DNA of 6,114 bases from an uncultured Paracoccaceae bacterium (lineage in GTDB: Bacteria; Pseudomonadota; Alphaproteobacteria; Rhodobacterales; Rhodobacteraceae), in assembly GCA_937900975.1 (NCBI GenBank), contig CALCPC010000012.1, positions 1 through 6,114 on the forward strand, read 5' to 3'. Every line of letters begins with the position of its first letter. Position 1 is the first letter of the stretch. The notes beneath the pieces were generated by a model. That model made no database searches and was not told where the DNA came from. It saw only the letters and a program-made list of their open reading frames with translations. The position numbers and the translations under genes are program-made. Below are positions 1-6,114 of this stretch, in pieces.

Positions 1-842
1 GAAGACGGGAAGGCGTGGTGATAGTTGTGCCAGCCCTCGCCCAGGGTCAGAAACGCCCAAAGCGGGTTGTTGCGGCTGTGATCCTCGGATTTGAACGGCT
101 GGGAGCCGAAAAGATGGGTGATCGAATCGATCCCATTGACGGTGTGATAGCTGAGGAACATGCGCACCAGCCCGCCCCACAAAAACGCCGTGAACGCGCC
201 CATCCAGGTCATGGTGACCAAACCCCCGATTACCGCGGGCAATGCAAGGCCGAGAAAGACCCAAACATAGTAAAGCCGGTTGGCCCGCGCGACAGCCTGA
301 TCCCGGTAAAGGTCTTTGGCGACTTTGAGGGCGTTCGTCATCTTATGGTCGAACGTCCACCCCATGTGAGAGTGCCAGCACCCCTCCCAATAGCCCATCT
401 CCCGCTCATCATTGACGATAGGCGAGTGTATGTCGCCCAGCACATCGGTGTATTGATGATGCCGGCGATGGTTTGAGACCCAGTAGACAACCGAGCCTTG
501 GGCGGCCATCGAACCCGCGATGGCCAGGGCGACGCGCACGCTGGTTTTCGCCTTGAACGCGCGGTGCGAGAACAGCCGGTGGTACCCAACGCTGATCCCG
601 AAGATCGTAAAGATGTAAAGGATCAGGAAGAGCGACAGATCAAGCCAGCTAACCCCCACCGTGAACGCCATCCACAGCGCCACAAGGGTGCCGACCAGCG
701 GCACGACGGCAATCAATATGGCATGGATCTTTTGGATCGGCTTGAACGCATCATGCTCGACCGTAATGCCCTCGGGAAAGGTTTCGGAGCCCGGTCGTTT
801 CTTGCGCGATAGGCCGGTGTCAATGTTGTCTGCGACGGTCAT
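1..842 (-). CDS. membrane-bound fatty acid (acyl-CoA/acyl-ACP type) desaturase, C-terminus cut by the window edge
   Basis: Introduces a double bond into a fatty acyl chain using a di-iron centre, O2 and electrons from a partner; an inner-membrane enzyme. The frame is open from ATG 842 to the window edge, giving 280 complete residues. The three histidine boxes of the family are present: HRLFSH (residues 88-93), HRRHH (125-129) and HNYHH (272-276, within GEGWHNYHHAFPS). Hydrophobic segments lie at about 41-61, 64-84, 104-121 and 189-229. The fourth metal-ligand region, usually NSxxH, reads DSITH (239-243), so Asp replaces the usual Asn. Family members are about 290-380 residues long, so little may be missing. 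The start is fixed by GAGGAG eight bases upstream. It lies five bases after the upstream acyl-AMP ligase stop, so the two are probably co-transcribed and translationally coupled. Whether the substrate is on CoA, ACP or a lipid cannot be read from sequence; the neighbour favours ACP. The family is certain and the substrate is inferred. Confidence 0.95.
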   Translation of the reverse strand, partial: MTVADNIDTGLSRKKRPGSETFPEGITVEHDAFKPIQKIHAILIAVVPLVGTLVALWMAFTVGVSWLDLSLFLILYIFTIFGISVGYHRLFSHRAFKAKTSVRVALAIAGSMAAQGSVVYWVSNHRRHHQYTDVLGDIHSPIVNDEREMGYWEGCWHSHMGWTFDHKMTNALKVAKDLYRDQAVARANRLYYVWVFLGLALPAVIGGLVTMTWMGAFTAFLWGGLVRMFLSYHTVNGIDSITHLFGSQPFKSEDHSRNNPLWAFLTLGEGWHNYHHAFPS

Positions 843-847
843 CTCTC

Positions 848-2686
848 TCACTCCTCACTGCTGGGGTCCCGCGCGTCCCCTTCCGCGCGGGCTGTCTTGT
901 CTTGGGTCGCCGCCAGGGCGGCGTTAAGCGCCCGTCCCTGCCGGTTTTCGCCCACAACCGGCAATGTGCCGGCGCGGTATTTCGATTGTGTCAAACGGCG
1001 CTGGATCTTCCCGCTGGAGGTTTTGGGAATGCCGCCCACCTTCAGCAAGACCACGGCGGCCACGGACAGCCCGTGGGTTTGGGTCACAGCGGCGCGGACG
1101 GCGCCTGCGATCTCGTCGGTGTTCAGGCTGCGCAGCGCCGTGCGCTCAACCTCGTTGACGATGATCAAAGCCTCGCGCCCCGGCAGATCCAGCGTAAAGG
1201 CGGCACCGCTGTCGGCGCGCAAGGCCGGGTGGCTGGCCTGAACCGTCGCCTCAAGGTCATGGGGGTAGTGGTTGCGGCCGCGCACGATGATCACGTCTTT
1301 GATACGGCCGGTCACGAAGATCTCGCCATCGATCAAAAAGCCAAGATCGCCGGTCCGATAAAACCGGGTGTCCGTCGGCCGGCCCGCCGGGGCCTGCGCG
1401 AACTCAACCGCATTGACCGTGGGTTTTTGCCAATACCCGGGTGAGACACTGTCACCGGCAAACCAGCTCTCGCCAACCGCCCCATCGGGCAATGGCGCCC
1501 GGGTTTCGGGGTCGACGATCATAATCTCATGCCCTGCCCCGGTTTTGCCAGAGCCGACGAAGGTTTCTGTCGCGCCGCTCGCGCTTTCCCGCGTTACCCG
1601 CACGGGCGCCGCGTCGCGCCCGCCGCCCGAGATAAACAGCGTCGCCTCGGCCATTCCATAGCAGGGATAAAACGCCGCGGGCCGGAACCCATGGGGCTGA
1701 AACGCCTCCGCAAACCGGTCGAGCGTCGCCGCCCGCACCGGTTCGGACCCGTTGTAGGCGCACCCCCAGCTTGACAGATCCAGCGCGGCGCGCTGCGGCG
1801 CGGGGATGCGCGCGGCGCAGAAATCATAGGCGAAATTCGGCGCCCCCGACGTGTTGCCGCCATAGGCCGTGATCGCGCGCAGCCAGCGCGCGGGCTCCTG
1901 CAGGAACGCCGCCGGCGACATCAGCACCGCCGGGGCGCCCAGAAAAATCGGCTGCAGCATGTTCCCGATCAGCCCCATGTCATGGAACATCGGCAACCAT
2001 CCAACCGTGACGGTCGCCGGCGTATGCTCAAACCGCGCGGCGATCATCGCCTGATTGGCCAGAATGTTGCCATGGGTGATCGTCACGCCTTTGGGCGTGC
2101 TGGTAGAGCCGGAGGTATATTGCAAAAGCGCAAGATCCCCGGGCTGCGGCTTTGGCAACGCGTCCACTCTGGGGGCCGTGGACAACGCCTCCAGCGTCGT
2201 GACCGGCGGCGCATCGGGAAGACTGCTAAGCGCTGCGGTGGACAAATCCATCAGGTCGGGCGTCGTCAGCACGATATCCGCCCGACAATCCTGCGCCGTC
2301 GCCTCCAACCGCGCGCGGGCCGAGCGGTTTCCCCGCGGACTTGGAGCCGGAACGGCAACGCCGCCGGCATAAAGCGCCGCGAAAAACGCTATGACGAAGT
2401 CGAGCCCCTGGGGATAAAGCAGCAGCGTGCGCGGTCGATGCGCCCGCTTGGCCAGCGCGGCCCCCGCCCGCCGGGCGGCCTGATCCAACGCATGGAAGGT
2501 GATCTGACGCTCGATATCGCCATCCCGCAGAAACACAAAGGCAATATCATCGGGCTGATGCGCCGCCCGGTGACCAAGCACATCGGCATAGGAGGCAACG
2601 CCGCCAGGGGGCAGATCGATGCTGCGCGCCGGCCGGGCACCCGCGGCCTTCCACCAGGGATCGGAAACTGTGCCGGCGCCGTCCAT
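848..2686 (-). CDS. stand-alone fatty acyl-AMP ligase (FAAL, FadD32-like adenylating enzyme)
   Basis: Activates a free fatty acid with ATP to an acyl-adenylate; FAALs normally transfer it to the phosphopantetheine arm of an acyl carrier protein rather than to CoA. The 612-residue product shows the adenylate-forming motifs in order: P-loop YTSGSTSTPKG (190-200), WLPMFHDMGLIG (230-241), NTSGAPNFAYDFC (278-290), YGMAEATLFISGG (343-355), YRTGDLG (443-449), GRIKDVIIVRGRNHYPHDLE (460-479) and the A10 motif PKTSSGKIQRR (555-565) with catalytic Lys560. The FHDMGLIG, SGAPNFAYD and YGMAEATL-plus-SGG signatures are FAAL-like rather than CoA-ligase-like. There is no fused ACP or reductase domain; the last 40 residues are a polar tail. 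ATG 2686 is chosen over an upstream in-frame start at 2731 because it has GGAG five bases upstream. It is the first gene of an operon with the desaturase. The chain length of the substrate is unknown. Confidence 0.93.
   Translation of the reverse strand: MDGAGTVSDPWWKAAGARPARSIDLPPGGVASYADVLGHRAAHQPDDIAFVFLRDGDIERQITFHALDQAARRAGAALAKRAHRPRTLLLYPQGLDFVIAFFAALYAGGVAVPAPSPRGNRSARARLEATAQDCRADIVLTTPDLMDLSTAALSSLPDAPPVTTLEALSTAPRVDALPKPQPGDLALLQYTSGSTSTPKGVTITHGNILANQAMIAARFEHTPATVTVGWLPMFHDMGLIGNMLQPIFLGAPAVLMSPAAFLQEPARWLRAITAYGGNTSGAPNFAYDFCAARIPAPQRAALDLSSWGCAYNGSEPVRAATLDRFAEAFQPHGFRPAAFYPCYGMAEATLFISGGGRDAAPVRVTRESASGATETFVGSGKTGAGHEIMIVDPETRAPLPDGAVGESWFAGDSVSPGYWQKPTVNAVEFAQAPAGRPTDTRFYRTGDLGFLIDGEIFVTGRIKDVIIVRGRNHYPHDLEATVQASHPALRADSGAAFTLDLPGREALIIVNEVERTALRSLNTDEIAGAVRAAVTQTHGLSVAAVVLLKVGGIPKTSSGKIQRRLTQSKYRAGTLPVVGENRQGRALNAALAATQDKTARAEGDARDPSSEE
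851..856 (-). promoter_or_regulatory. Shine-Dalgarno of the desaturase inside the acyl-AMP ligase stop region
   Basis: GAGGAG is formed by the last two sense codons (Glu-Glu) of the acyl-AMP ligase. It is followed directly by its TGA stop (850-848), then GAGAG, then the desaturase ATG at 842-840. The eight-base spacing is suitable. A ribosome ending the first gene would sit on the second gene's initiation site, which argues for translational coupling. Confidence 0.8.
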
Positions 2687-2691
2687 ACCCT

Positions 2692-2699
2692 CTCCACCC
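2692..2699 (-). promoter_or_regulatory. Shine-Dalgarno deciding the acyl-AMP ligase start
   Basis: On the minus strand GGGTGGAG ends five bases before ATG 2686. The longer in-frame start at 2731 has no comparable purine-rich site, and the 15 residues it would add resemble no part of the family. This supports initiation at 2686. Confidence 0.7.
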
Positions 2700-2716
2700 T
2701 TTATGACCGTAAAAGC

Positions 2717-2756
2717 GTAACAGGCCCGCACCCCACGAAACTGTTACAAGTGTCAA
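2717..2756 (-). promoter_or_regulatory. candidate promoter/operator: GTAACAG inverted repeat with a TTGACA box
   Basis: GTAACAG (2717-2723) and CTGTTAC (2741-2747) form a perfect 7-bp inverted repeat with a 17-bp spacer, so the half-sites are 24 bp centre to centre. Immediately upstream, for minus-strand transcription, TTGACA (2756-2751) matches the -35 consensus. No good -10 hexamer lies 16-18 bases further on, so the promoter assignment is weak. The repeat ends 31 bases before the acyl-AMP ligase ATG, a typical place for a dimeric repressor to bind. The regulator is unknown. Confidence 0.4.
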
Positions 2757-2883
2757 ACTCTCTGCGACAAAAACCCGGGCTTCGCTGTGCAGAGGCCGCG
2801 CGCACGACCCCCCGCGCGACCACGACGCAACGAGACTACAACATCTTGCACTTGCGAGAAGACTTCTTTGCCATTGCTGCGCG

Positions 2884-2918
2884 TTTTCGCCCGTTTTGAG
2901 GGCATTTTTCGGGCAAAA
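2884..2918 (+). terminator. hairpin with T-run, possible weak intrinsic terminator
   Basis: GCCC (2889-2892) pairs with GGGC (2900-2903) around a seven-base loop and is followed by ATTTTT, the layout of a short rho-independent terminator on the plus strand. An alternative larger fold pairs TTTT plus GCCCG (2884-2893, one bulged C) with CGGGC plus AAAA (2910-2918). The larger fold is nearly symmetric, so it could act on either strand. The short stem is only four pairs, and no upstream plus-strand gene is recognised for it to serve. Confidence 0.3.
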
Positions 2919-3127
2919 CCCGCGAGAGCCGCGCCGTTTTGCCGCAGTGCGGAAGCCTCAGACAAAGGCCGGCAACGCCCGCCAGCGCAGGCTTTCCGCC
3001 GCGCCGATGCGGTCGACCGGCCAGCGCAGCAGCCGGTTTGGACGCAGCACTTAGGACAGAAAGGGGGCCGCATCGCAGGCTTTGCCAAGGACTAGACCCG
3101 CCGCTGCCAGGCCCGCCGAGGGGCCCC

Positions 3128-3148
3128 GGACCGGGACGATCCCGGTTC
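3128..3148. repeat. GC-rich hairpin (inverted repeat)
   Basis: GGACCGGGA (3128-3136) and TCCCGGTTC (3140-3148) pair over nine positions, with one G-T wobble, around a CGA loop. There is no T-run on either side, so it is not a standard terminator. The GGTTCAA that follows resembles a tRNA T-loop, but no T-arm or acceptor stem can be formed around it. Confidence 0.5.
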
Positions 3149-3620
3149 AAGAAATCCCCGCGAAAGGCCGAAGCCGAACCGCGCCAAACCCTAGCGCCGC
3201 GTTTCGGCCAAGACACAACGGACCGCCCCAGCGATACGCCATCGGCGCGCCGGCAAGGGTGGGAATTGCCGGGCCAACCGCGCATCTCTCGCGCCCCGCC
3301 CCGCGCGGCCCAGCGCGGCGGCAGAAGGGACCGACGCCGGCGTGTAGGGCAATTTCCGTTCACATTGGAACAGAAATCGCAGCCGAAAGATGCGAATGCC
3401 TCTGATCTTGAAGGTGTTTTCGGATGAAAGCTGACCTGCTTTGAACGAAAAATACACTAGACGAAGGGCGCGCAGGATCAGCCGCGGGTCCGCCGCATCC
3501 GAGATCCCGGCCACAATCGTGCCCATCGGGCCGGCCTGCGTCACGCCCCACCACGCCTATCCCCAAGCGCGCCGGGCGGTAGGAGGTCTGTCATCGCGGC
3601 TAAGGTGGCCCCGGGCAAAT

Positions 3621-4547
3621 GACGGCGGCGTTTCAGATAGAGTTGGTGCCCTCGTGGATCGGCGCGGCCAGCGCCGCATGTTCGGCCCCGCCTTGGCGTC
3701 GAAGGTCCTCGCGCGGCCAAGCGCGTTGGACGTCCGCCTTGGCACCCGGTCGTTGCGCACGCTCTGCCCGATCATGACCTTCATCGGGCTGATCTCTGGC
3801 GTGCCAGAGCGTATCGATGCGGTCGAGAGGGAATGGCGGCGGAGCACTGGGGTGTATGCCAGCGCCTCGGCCTTCACCTACGCGACGCTTGCCGGGGGAT
3901 TGGCGCCATCCAACGCGCAGGGAGAGCCGAAGACCGGTCGGTTGCGCCGGCAAAACACCCGCATCGCGCCCCAGATCATCTCGTCCCAGACCAAGGGCGG
4001 GTTGCCGGTGACGACGGGGCGGGTGTCATGCGCAGTGTCGCGCGACCGGACGCTGCAATCAGCTACCATCCTCGGCGTTTCTCGGGCTTGTCGTCCCGAC
4101 GATGAAGGTGTTATCGGCGTGGCGCGTCGAGCATTGGGCGATGCGCAGATGCCGGCGGCTGGTCGCACGGTTCCACGACAGGGTGGGCGCCCGAATTGAG
4201 CGCCAGCGCAAGGTGGCAGTGTCGTTGAGCGTCGGCCTCCCCGGGCGGTCTTTAAGATGGCAGAGATCAGACGCGCCGGACATCTGCACGAAGGTGCGGC
4301 GGCGCGCAGCCGAGCGGCATGGATTTTTCCAGGTCACCGGGGGGGGAGCGTCGGCGTTTCAGAGACTGTTCCGATCAGGCTGCGGAAAAGACCGCGGTCC
4401 TGATGCGCCCACGGATCCGCGCCCTCCCCACCGCCCATCCGACAGCGCCTGCGGATCGCGGTCAACGATGCCTGTATCCTTCCGCATCGCCATCGAGGCC
4501 ACGCCAAGGCAGACCTCCGCCCCTGTCATCGGGCCGCCGCAGAGCAA
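3621..4547 (-). pseudogene. decayed trimethylamine methyltransferase (MttB)-family gene
   Basis: MttB-family enzymes transfer a methyl group from methylamines or quaternary amines such as glycine betaine to a corrinoid protein. Pieces resembling the family appear in the correct N-to-C order but in changing frames. They are: PMTGAEV with ASMAMRKDTGIV and DPQAL (about 4532-4443); VTWKNP, then TFVQMSGASDL and GRPTLNDTATL, ending at STRHADNTFIVG and PRNAE (4337-4071); after a one-base shift MVADC, then NPPLVWDE (4003-3980), RPVFGSP and LDGANPPASV; after another shift AEALAYT, SGTPEIS (3808-3788), VPRRTSN and TFDAKAG; then AALAAPIHEGTNSI, a TGA at 3635-3633 where family members tend to have Trp, and NAA. 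About 320 of the usual 480-500 residues can be traced; the C-terminal third is absent or unreadable. A run of eight G (4339-4346) lies near one break. Several independent lesions make sequencing error unlikely. The family call comes from remembered motifs, not from an alignment. Confidence 0.72.
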
Positions 4548-4594
4548 GCGCGGGCAGCATCCGATGGTCGGGCTGTGTCCGCGCAGCGCGCCCC

Positions 4595-4645
4595 AGCAAA
4601 GGCGCTGTCAAGCGCCCCCGGCACGCCCGCAGCGAAGGCGCTGTC
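4595..4645. repeat. short imperfect direct repeat, two copies
   Basis: AGCAAAGGCGCTGTC (4595-4609) and AGCGAAGGCGCTGTC (4631-4645) match at 14 of 15 positions and are offset by 36 bases. Weaker similarity extends to the left of both copies. Two copies are too few to call an array or an iteron set. It may be a small local duplication in decaying DNA. Confidence 0.4.
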
Positions 4646-4745
4646 GTGATCTTGTCCGCCGTCCTATCGACAAGGCCCCTGAGCTGATTTTCGGCTAAAT
4701 TTGTCCCGCCGCCGCGCCCGCCAATGGATAAAGCCCGCGCTTTGC

Positions 4746-4764
4746 GCGCGCTTTCAAAGCGCGC
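4746..4764. repeat. perfect GC-rich hairpin
   Basis: GCGCGCTTT (4746-4754) and AAAGCGCGC (4756-4764) are exact inverted repeats around one base; physically a seven-pair stem with a five-base loop. A smaller stem, AAAGC/GCTTT (4730-4743), stands directly to its left. No T-run follows on either strand. It could be a structured element between the divergent genes or a relic terminator. Confidence 0.5.
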
Positions 4765-4957
4765 CCGCCTGCTCCGGCGCCCTGGGTCCCGAAGCGTTGA
4801 AACGAAATCTGTCAACGGGGTGGTCACCCGGGCGTGTTCGTGTTTTGTTAAGTTTATGTCGTTTTTGGGCAACGCGACGGGGGATCCAGCCGCCACGGTG
4901 TCTGAGAACATCCAAGGATCCGGGACTAAGACCGGGCATTCAAACAGGGACCAACAT

Positions 4958-6114
4958 ATGAAAACTCCGATCAAGCCAAGCATGATGGACCGTCTTGCGG
5001 ACGCTGCGCGCCAGGGGCGCATCTCGCGCCGTGAGTTTATGTCTAATGCGCTGATCGCCGGCGTCACCGCAACAACGGCCACCGGGCTTTGGACCAGCTC
5101 GGCGCTGTCGCAACCGAAATCTGGCGGCATCTACAAGATGGCGCAGCATGACGGCAACACCGCTGACACCCATGACATGGGCAAGTATCAGTCCAACTTT
5201 GAAATCAGCCTGGTGCATACGATCCGCTCTTTTCTGACGATGATCAACCAGGACGGCTCGATTGGCCCCGATCTTGCCACCGAATGGTCGGCGACACCCG
5301 ACGCGACGGAATGGACGTTCAAGCTTAGCGATCGCGCGACCTTCCACAGCGGCGCCAAAGTGACCGCAAACGATGTTGTCGCCTCGATGAACTACCACCG
5401 CGGTGAGGCATCGACTTCGGCAGCCAAAGCGCTTTTGTCCACGGTCGAGGACATCGTCGACAACGGCGACAACTCCGTCACCTTCAAACTGGCCGCGGGC
5501 AACGCCGACCTGCCTTGGCTGATGACCGATTATCACCTCTGCATCGTACCCGCGAACGCCGATGGCACGGCAAACTGGCAGTCGGGCGACGGCAGCGGCC
5601 CCTATAAGATCGTTGAGCTGGAGTTTGGCGTCGGCGCACAGCTTGTGCGCCATGACGGCTGGCATGGCACCGGCGCCTATTTCGATGAGTGTGAGTTCAC
5701 CGTCATCAACGACCCCAATGCCCGCCAGACCGCATTGGTCACCGGCGATGTCAACGCCGCCAGCCTGTTGGAAAGCAAAACGCTGGGCCTGATGGCGCGC
5801 AATCCAAATATCGAGATCGACAACGGCTCGTCCGCTCAGGCGATCACGATGCCGATGCACTGCGACACGGCGCCGTTCGACAATGTCGATGTCCGCATGG
5901 CGCTGAAGCTGTCGGTCAACCGCGAAGAACTGGTGGAAAAGATCACCTTCGGCGCGGCGACCATCGGCAACGACTTCCACCACTCACCGGCGATGCCCTA
6001 TTATCCGGACATCCCGCAGCGCGGCTACGATCCCGAGCAGGCCAAAGCGCTGCTGAAAAAAGCCGGGATGGAGGGGCTGACGGTCAACCTGTCAACGGCC
6101 GACTCGATCACCAC
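4958..6114 (+). CDS. ABC transporter substrate-binding protein, family 5 (peptide/DppA-OppA type), Tat-exported, 3' end outside the window
   Basis: Periplasmic receptor that captures a solute for an ABC importer. ATG 4958 has AGGGA eight bases upstream; the frame is open to the window edge, giving 385 residues of an expected 500-550. The N-terminus carries a twin-arginine signal: SRREFM at 23-28, a hydrophobic stretch at about 30-45 and a likely cleavage near SSALS (47-51), so the protein is probably exported folded. The mature part shows family 5 features: DLATEWSATPDATEWTFKL (about 104-122), FHSGAKVTANDVV (128-140), GSGPYKIVE (about 212-220) and VRMALKLSVNREELVEKI with a following FG. Family members bind di- and oligopeptides, nickel, glutathione, opines or other small molecules, so the ligand cannot be assigned. 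Permease and ATPase genes would be expected downstream, beyond the window. It diverges from the MttB-like remnant, which hints at a methylated amine ligand, but weakly. Confidence 0.93.
   Translation, partial: MKTPIKPSMMDRLADAARQGRISRREFMSNALIAGVTATTATGLWTSSALSQPKSGGIYKMAQHDGNTADTHDMGKYQSNFEISLVHTIRSFLTMINQDGSIGPDLATEWSATPDATEWTFKLSDRATFHSGAKVTANDVVASMNYHRGEASTSAAKALLSTVEDIVDNGDNSVTFKLAAGNADLPWLMTDYHLCIVPANADGTANWQSGDGSGPYKIVELEFGVGAQLVRHDGWHGTGAYFDECEFTVINDPNARQTALVTGDVNAASLLESKTLGLMARNPNIEIDNGSSAQAITMPMHCDTAPFDNVDVRMALKLSVNREELVEKITFGAATIGNDFHHSPAMPYYPDIPQRGYDPEQAKALLKKAGMEGLTVNLSTADSIT

Larger units (their letters stand above)
2757..3620. other. gene-poor stretch, no recognisable coding sequence
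   Basis: Several open frames of 60-175 codons overlap here on both strands. They are rich in Arg, Pro, Gly and Ala, overlap one another and match no family that I recognise. They look like the chance open frames expected at high GC. The stretch 3340-3470 is less GC-rich than its surroundings. Two hairpins are listed separately. It could contain the eroded C-terminal part of the pseudogene to its right, or other decayed genes, but I could not read any in the six frames. Confidence 0.5.
4548..4957. other. intergenic region upstream of the substrate-binding protein gene
   Basis: No gene is seen. The left part (about 4548-4700) may hold the eroded 5' end and leader of the MttB-like pseudogene, plus a short imperfect direct repeat. 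The right part contains a strong hairpin (4746-4764) and a T-rich tract (about 4834-4867) that would suit the promoter of the gene starting at 4958. I could not define convincing -35 and -10 boxes. Confidence 0.45.

Noticed and set aside
2687..2731. Longer acyl-AMP ligase start at 2731 (15 extra residues)
   Set aside because: The internal ATG at 2686 has a well-placed GGAG, and the extension would run through the candidate operator.
1982..2899. Plus-strand open frame of 305 codons
   Set aside because: It is mostly antisense to the acyl-AMP ligase, whose motifs are unambiguous; the composition is typical of a shadow frame.
3128..3160. Possible tRNA fragment because of GGTTCAA after a hairpin
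   Set aside because: The bases after the would-be T-loop do not pair with those before it, and no anticodon arm or acceptor stem can be built around it.
2836..3363. Minus-strand open frame of 175 codons ending in a Lys/Arg-rich tail
   Set aside because: No domain or plausible start context is seen, and it overlaps several other open frames of similar quality; most likely chance at high GC.
3441..4199. Plus-strand open frame of 252 codons
   Set aside because: It lies antisense to most of the MttB-like pseudogene, has no recognisable domain, and is explained as the high-GC shadow of formerly coding minus-strand DNA.
4102..4698. Plus-strand open frame of 198 codons, Arg- and Pro-rich
   Set aside because: It is antisense to the N-terminal pseudogene fragments, has no family resemblance and has no convincing ribosome site.
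4940..5983. Minus-strand open frame of 347 codons opposite the binding protein gene
   Set aside because: The plus-strand frame has a ribosome site, a Tat signal and family 5 motifs; the minus frame is its complement and has no recognisable domain.

Overview
The window looks like chromosomal DNA of a GC-rich proteobacterium, most likely an alphaproteobacterium and perhaps a Rhodobacterales member. This rests on base composition, codon use, the Tat-exported periplasmic binding protein and the gene families; no rRNA or other marker is present to settle it. There are three intact or edge-cut protein genes, one heavily decayed gene, and two stretches with no recognisable gene.

Left part (1-2686, minus strand): a two-gene operon. 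The first gene encodes a 612-residue stand-alone fatty acyl-AMP ligase (FAAL). Five bases after its stop codon a membrane-bound fatty acid desaturase begins, and its ribosome binding site lies inside the last FAAL codons. The desaturase runs off the left edge with about 280 residues visible. FAALs normally hand an activated fatty acid to an acyl carrier protein (ACP), so the pair suggests that a free fatty acid is activated, loaded onto a carrier and desaturated. The same ligase + desaturase pairing occurs in the JamABC/TtuABC terminal-alkyne cassettes. Whether an ACP follows lies outside the window. A 7-bp inverted repeat (2717-2747) sits just upstream of the FAAL start.

Middle (about 2750-3620): more than 850 bases without a credible gene. 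It holds two good hairpins, one of which could be a weak terminator.

Centre-right (about 3621-4547, minus strand): a previously open gene, now a pseudogene. Pieces of a trimethylamine methyltransferase (MttB)-family protein can be read in N- to C-terminal order across several reading frames, with indels and an in-frame TGA where a Trp is expected. The C-terminal third is not recognisable. The plus-strand open frames over this stretch are shadows.

Right part (4958-6114, plus strand): the start of a family 5 (DppA/OppA-type) ABC transporter substrate-binding protein with a twin-arginine signal peptide, cut by the right edge. It diverges from the MttB remnant. This may reflect an old uptake-plus-demethylation locus for a methylamine or betaine-like compound, but that is inference.
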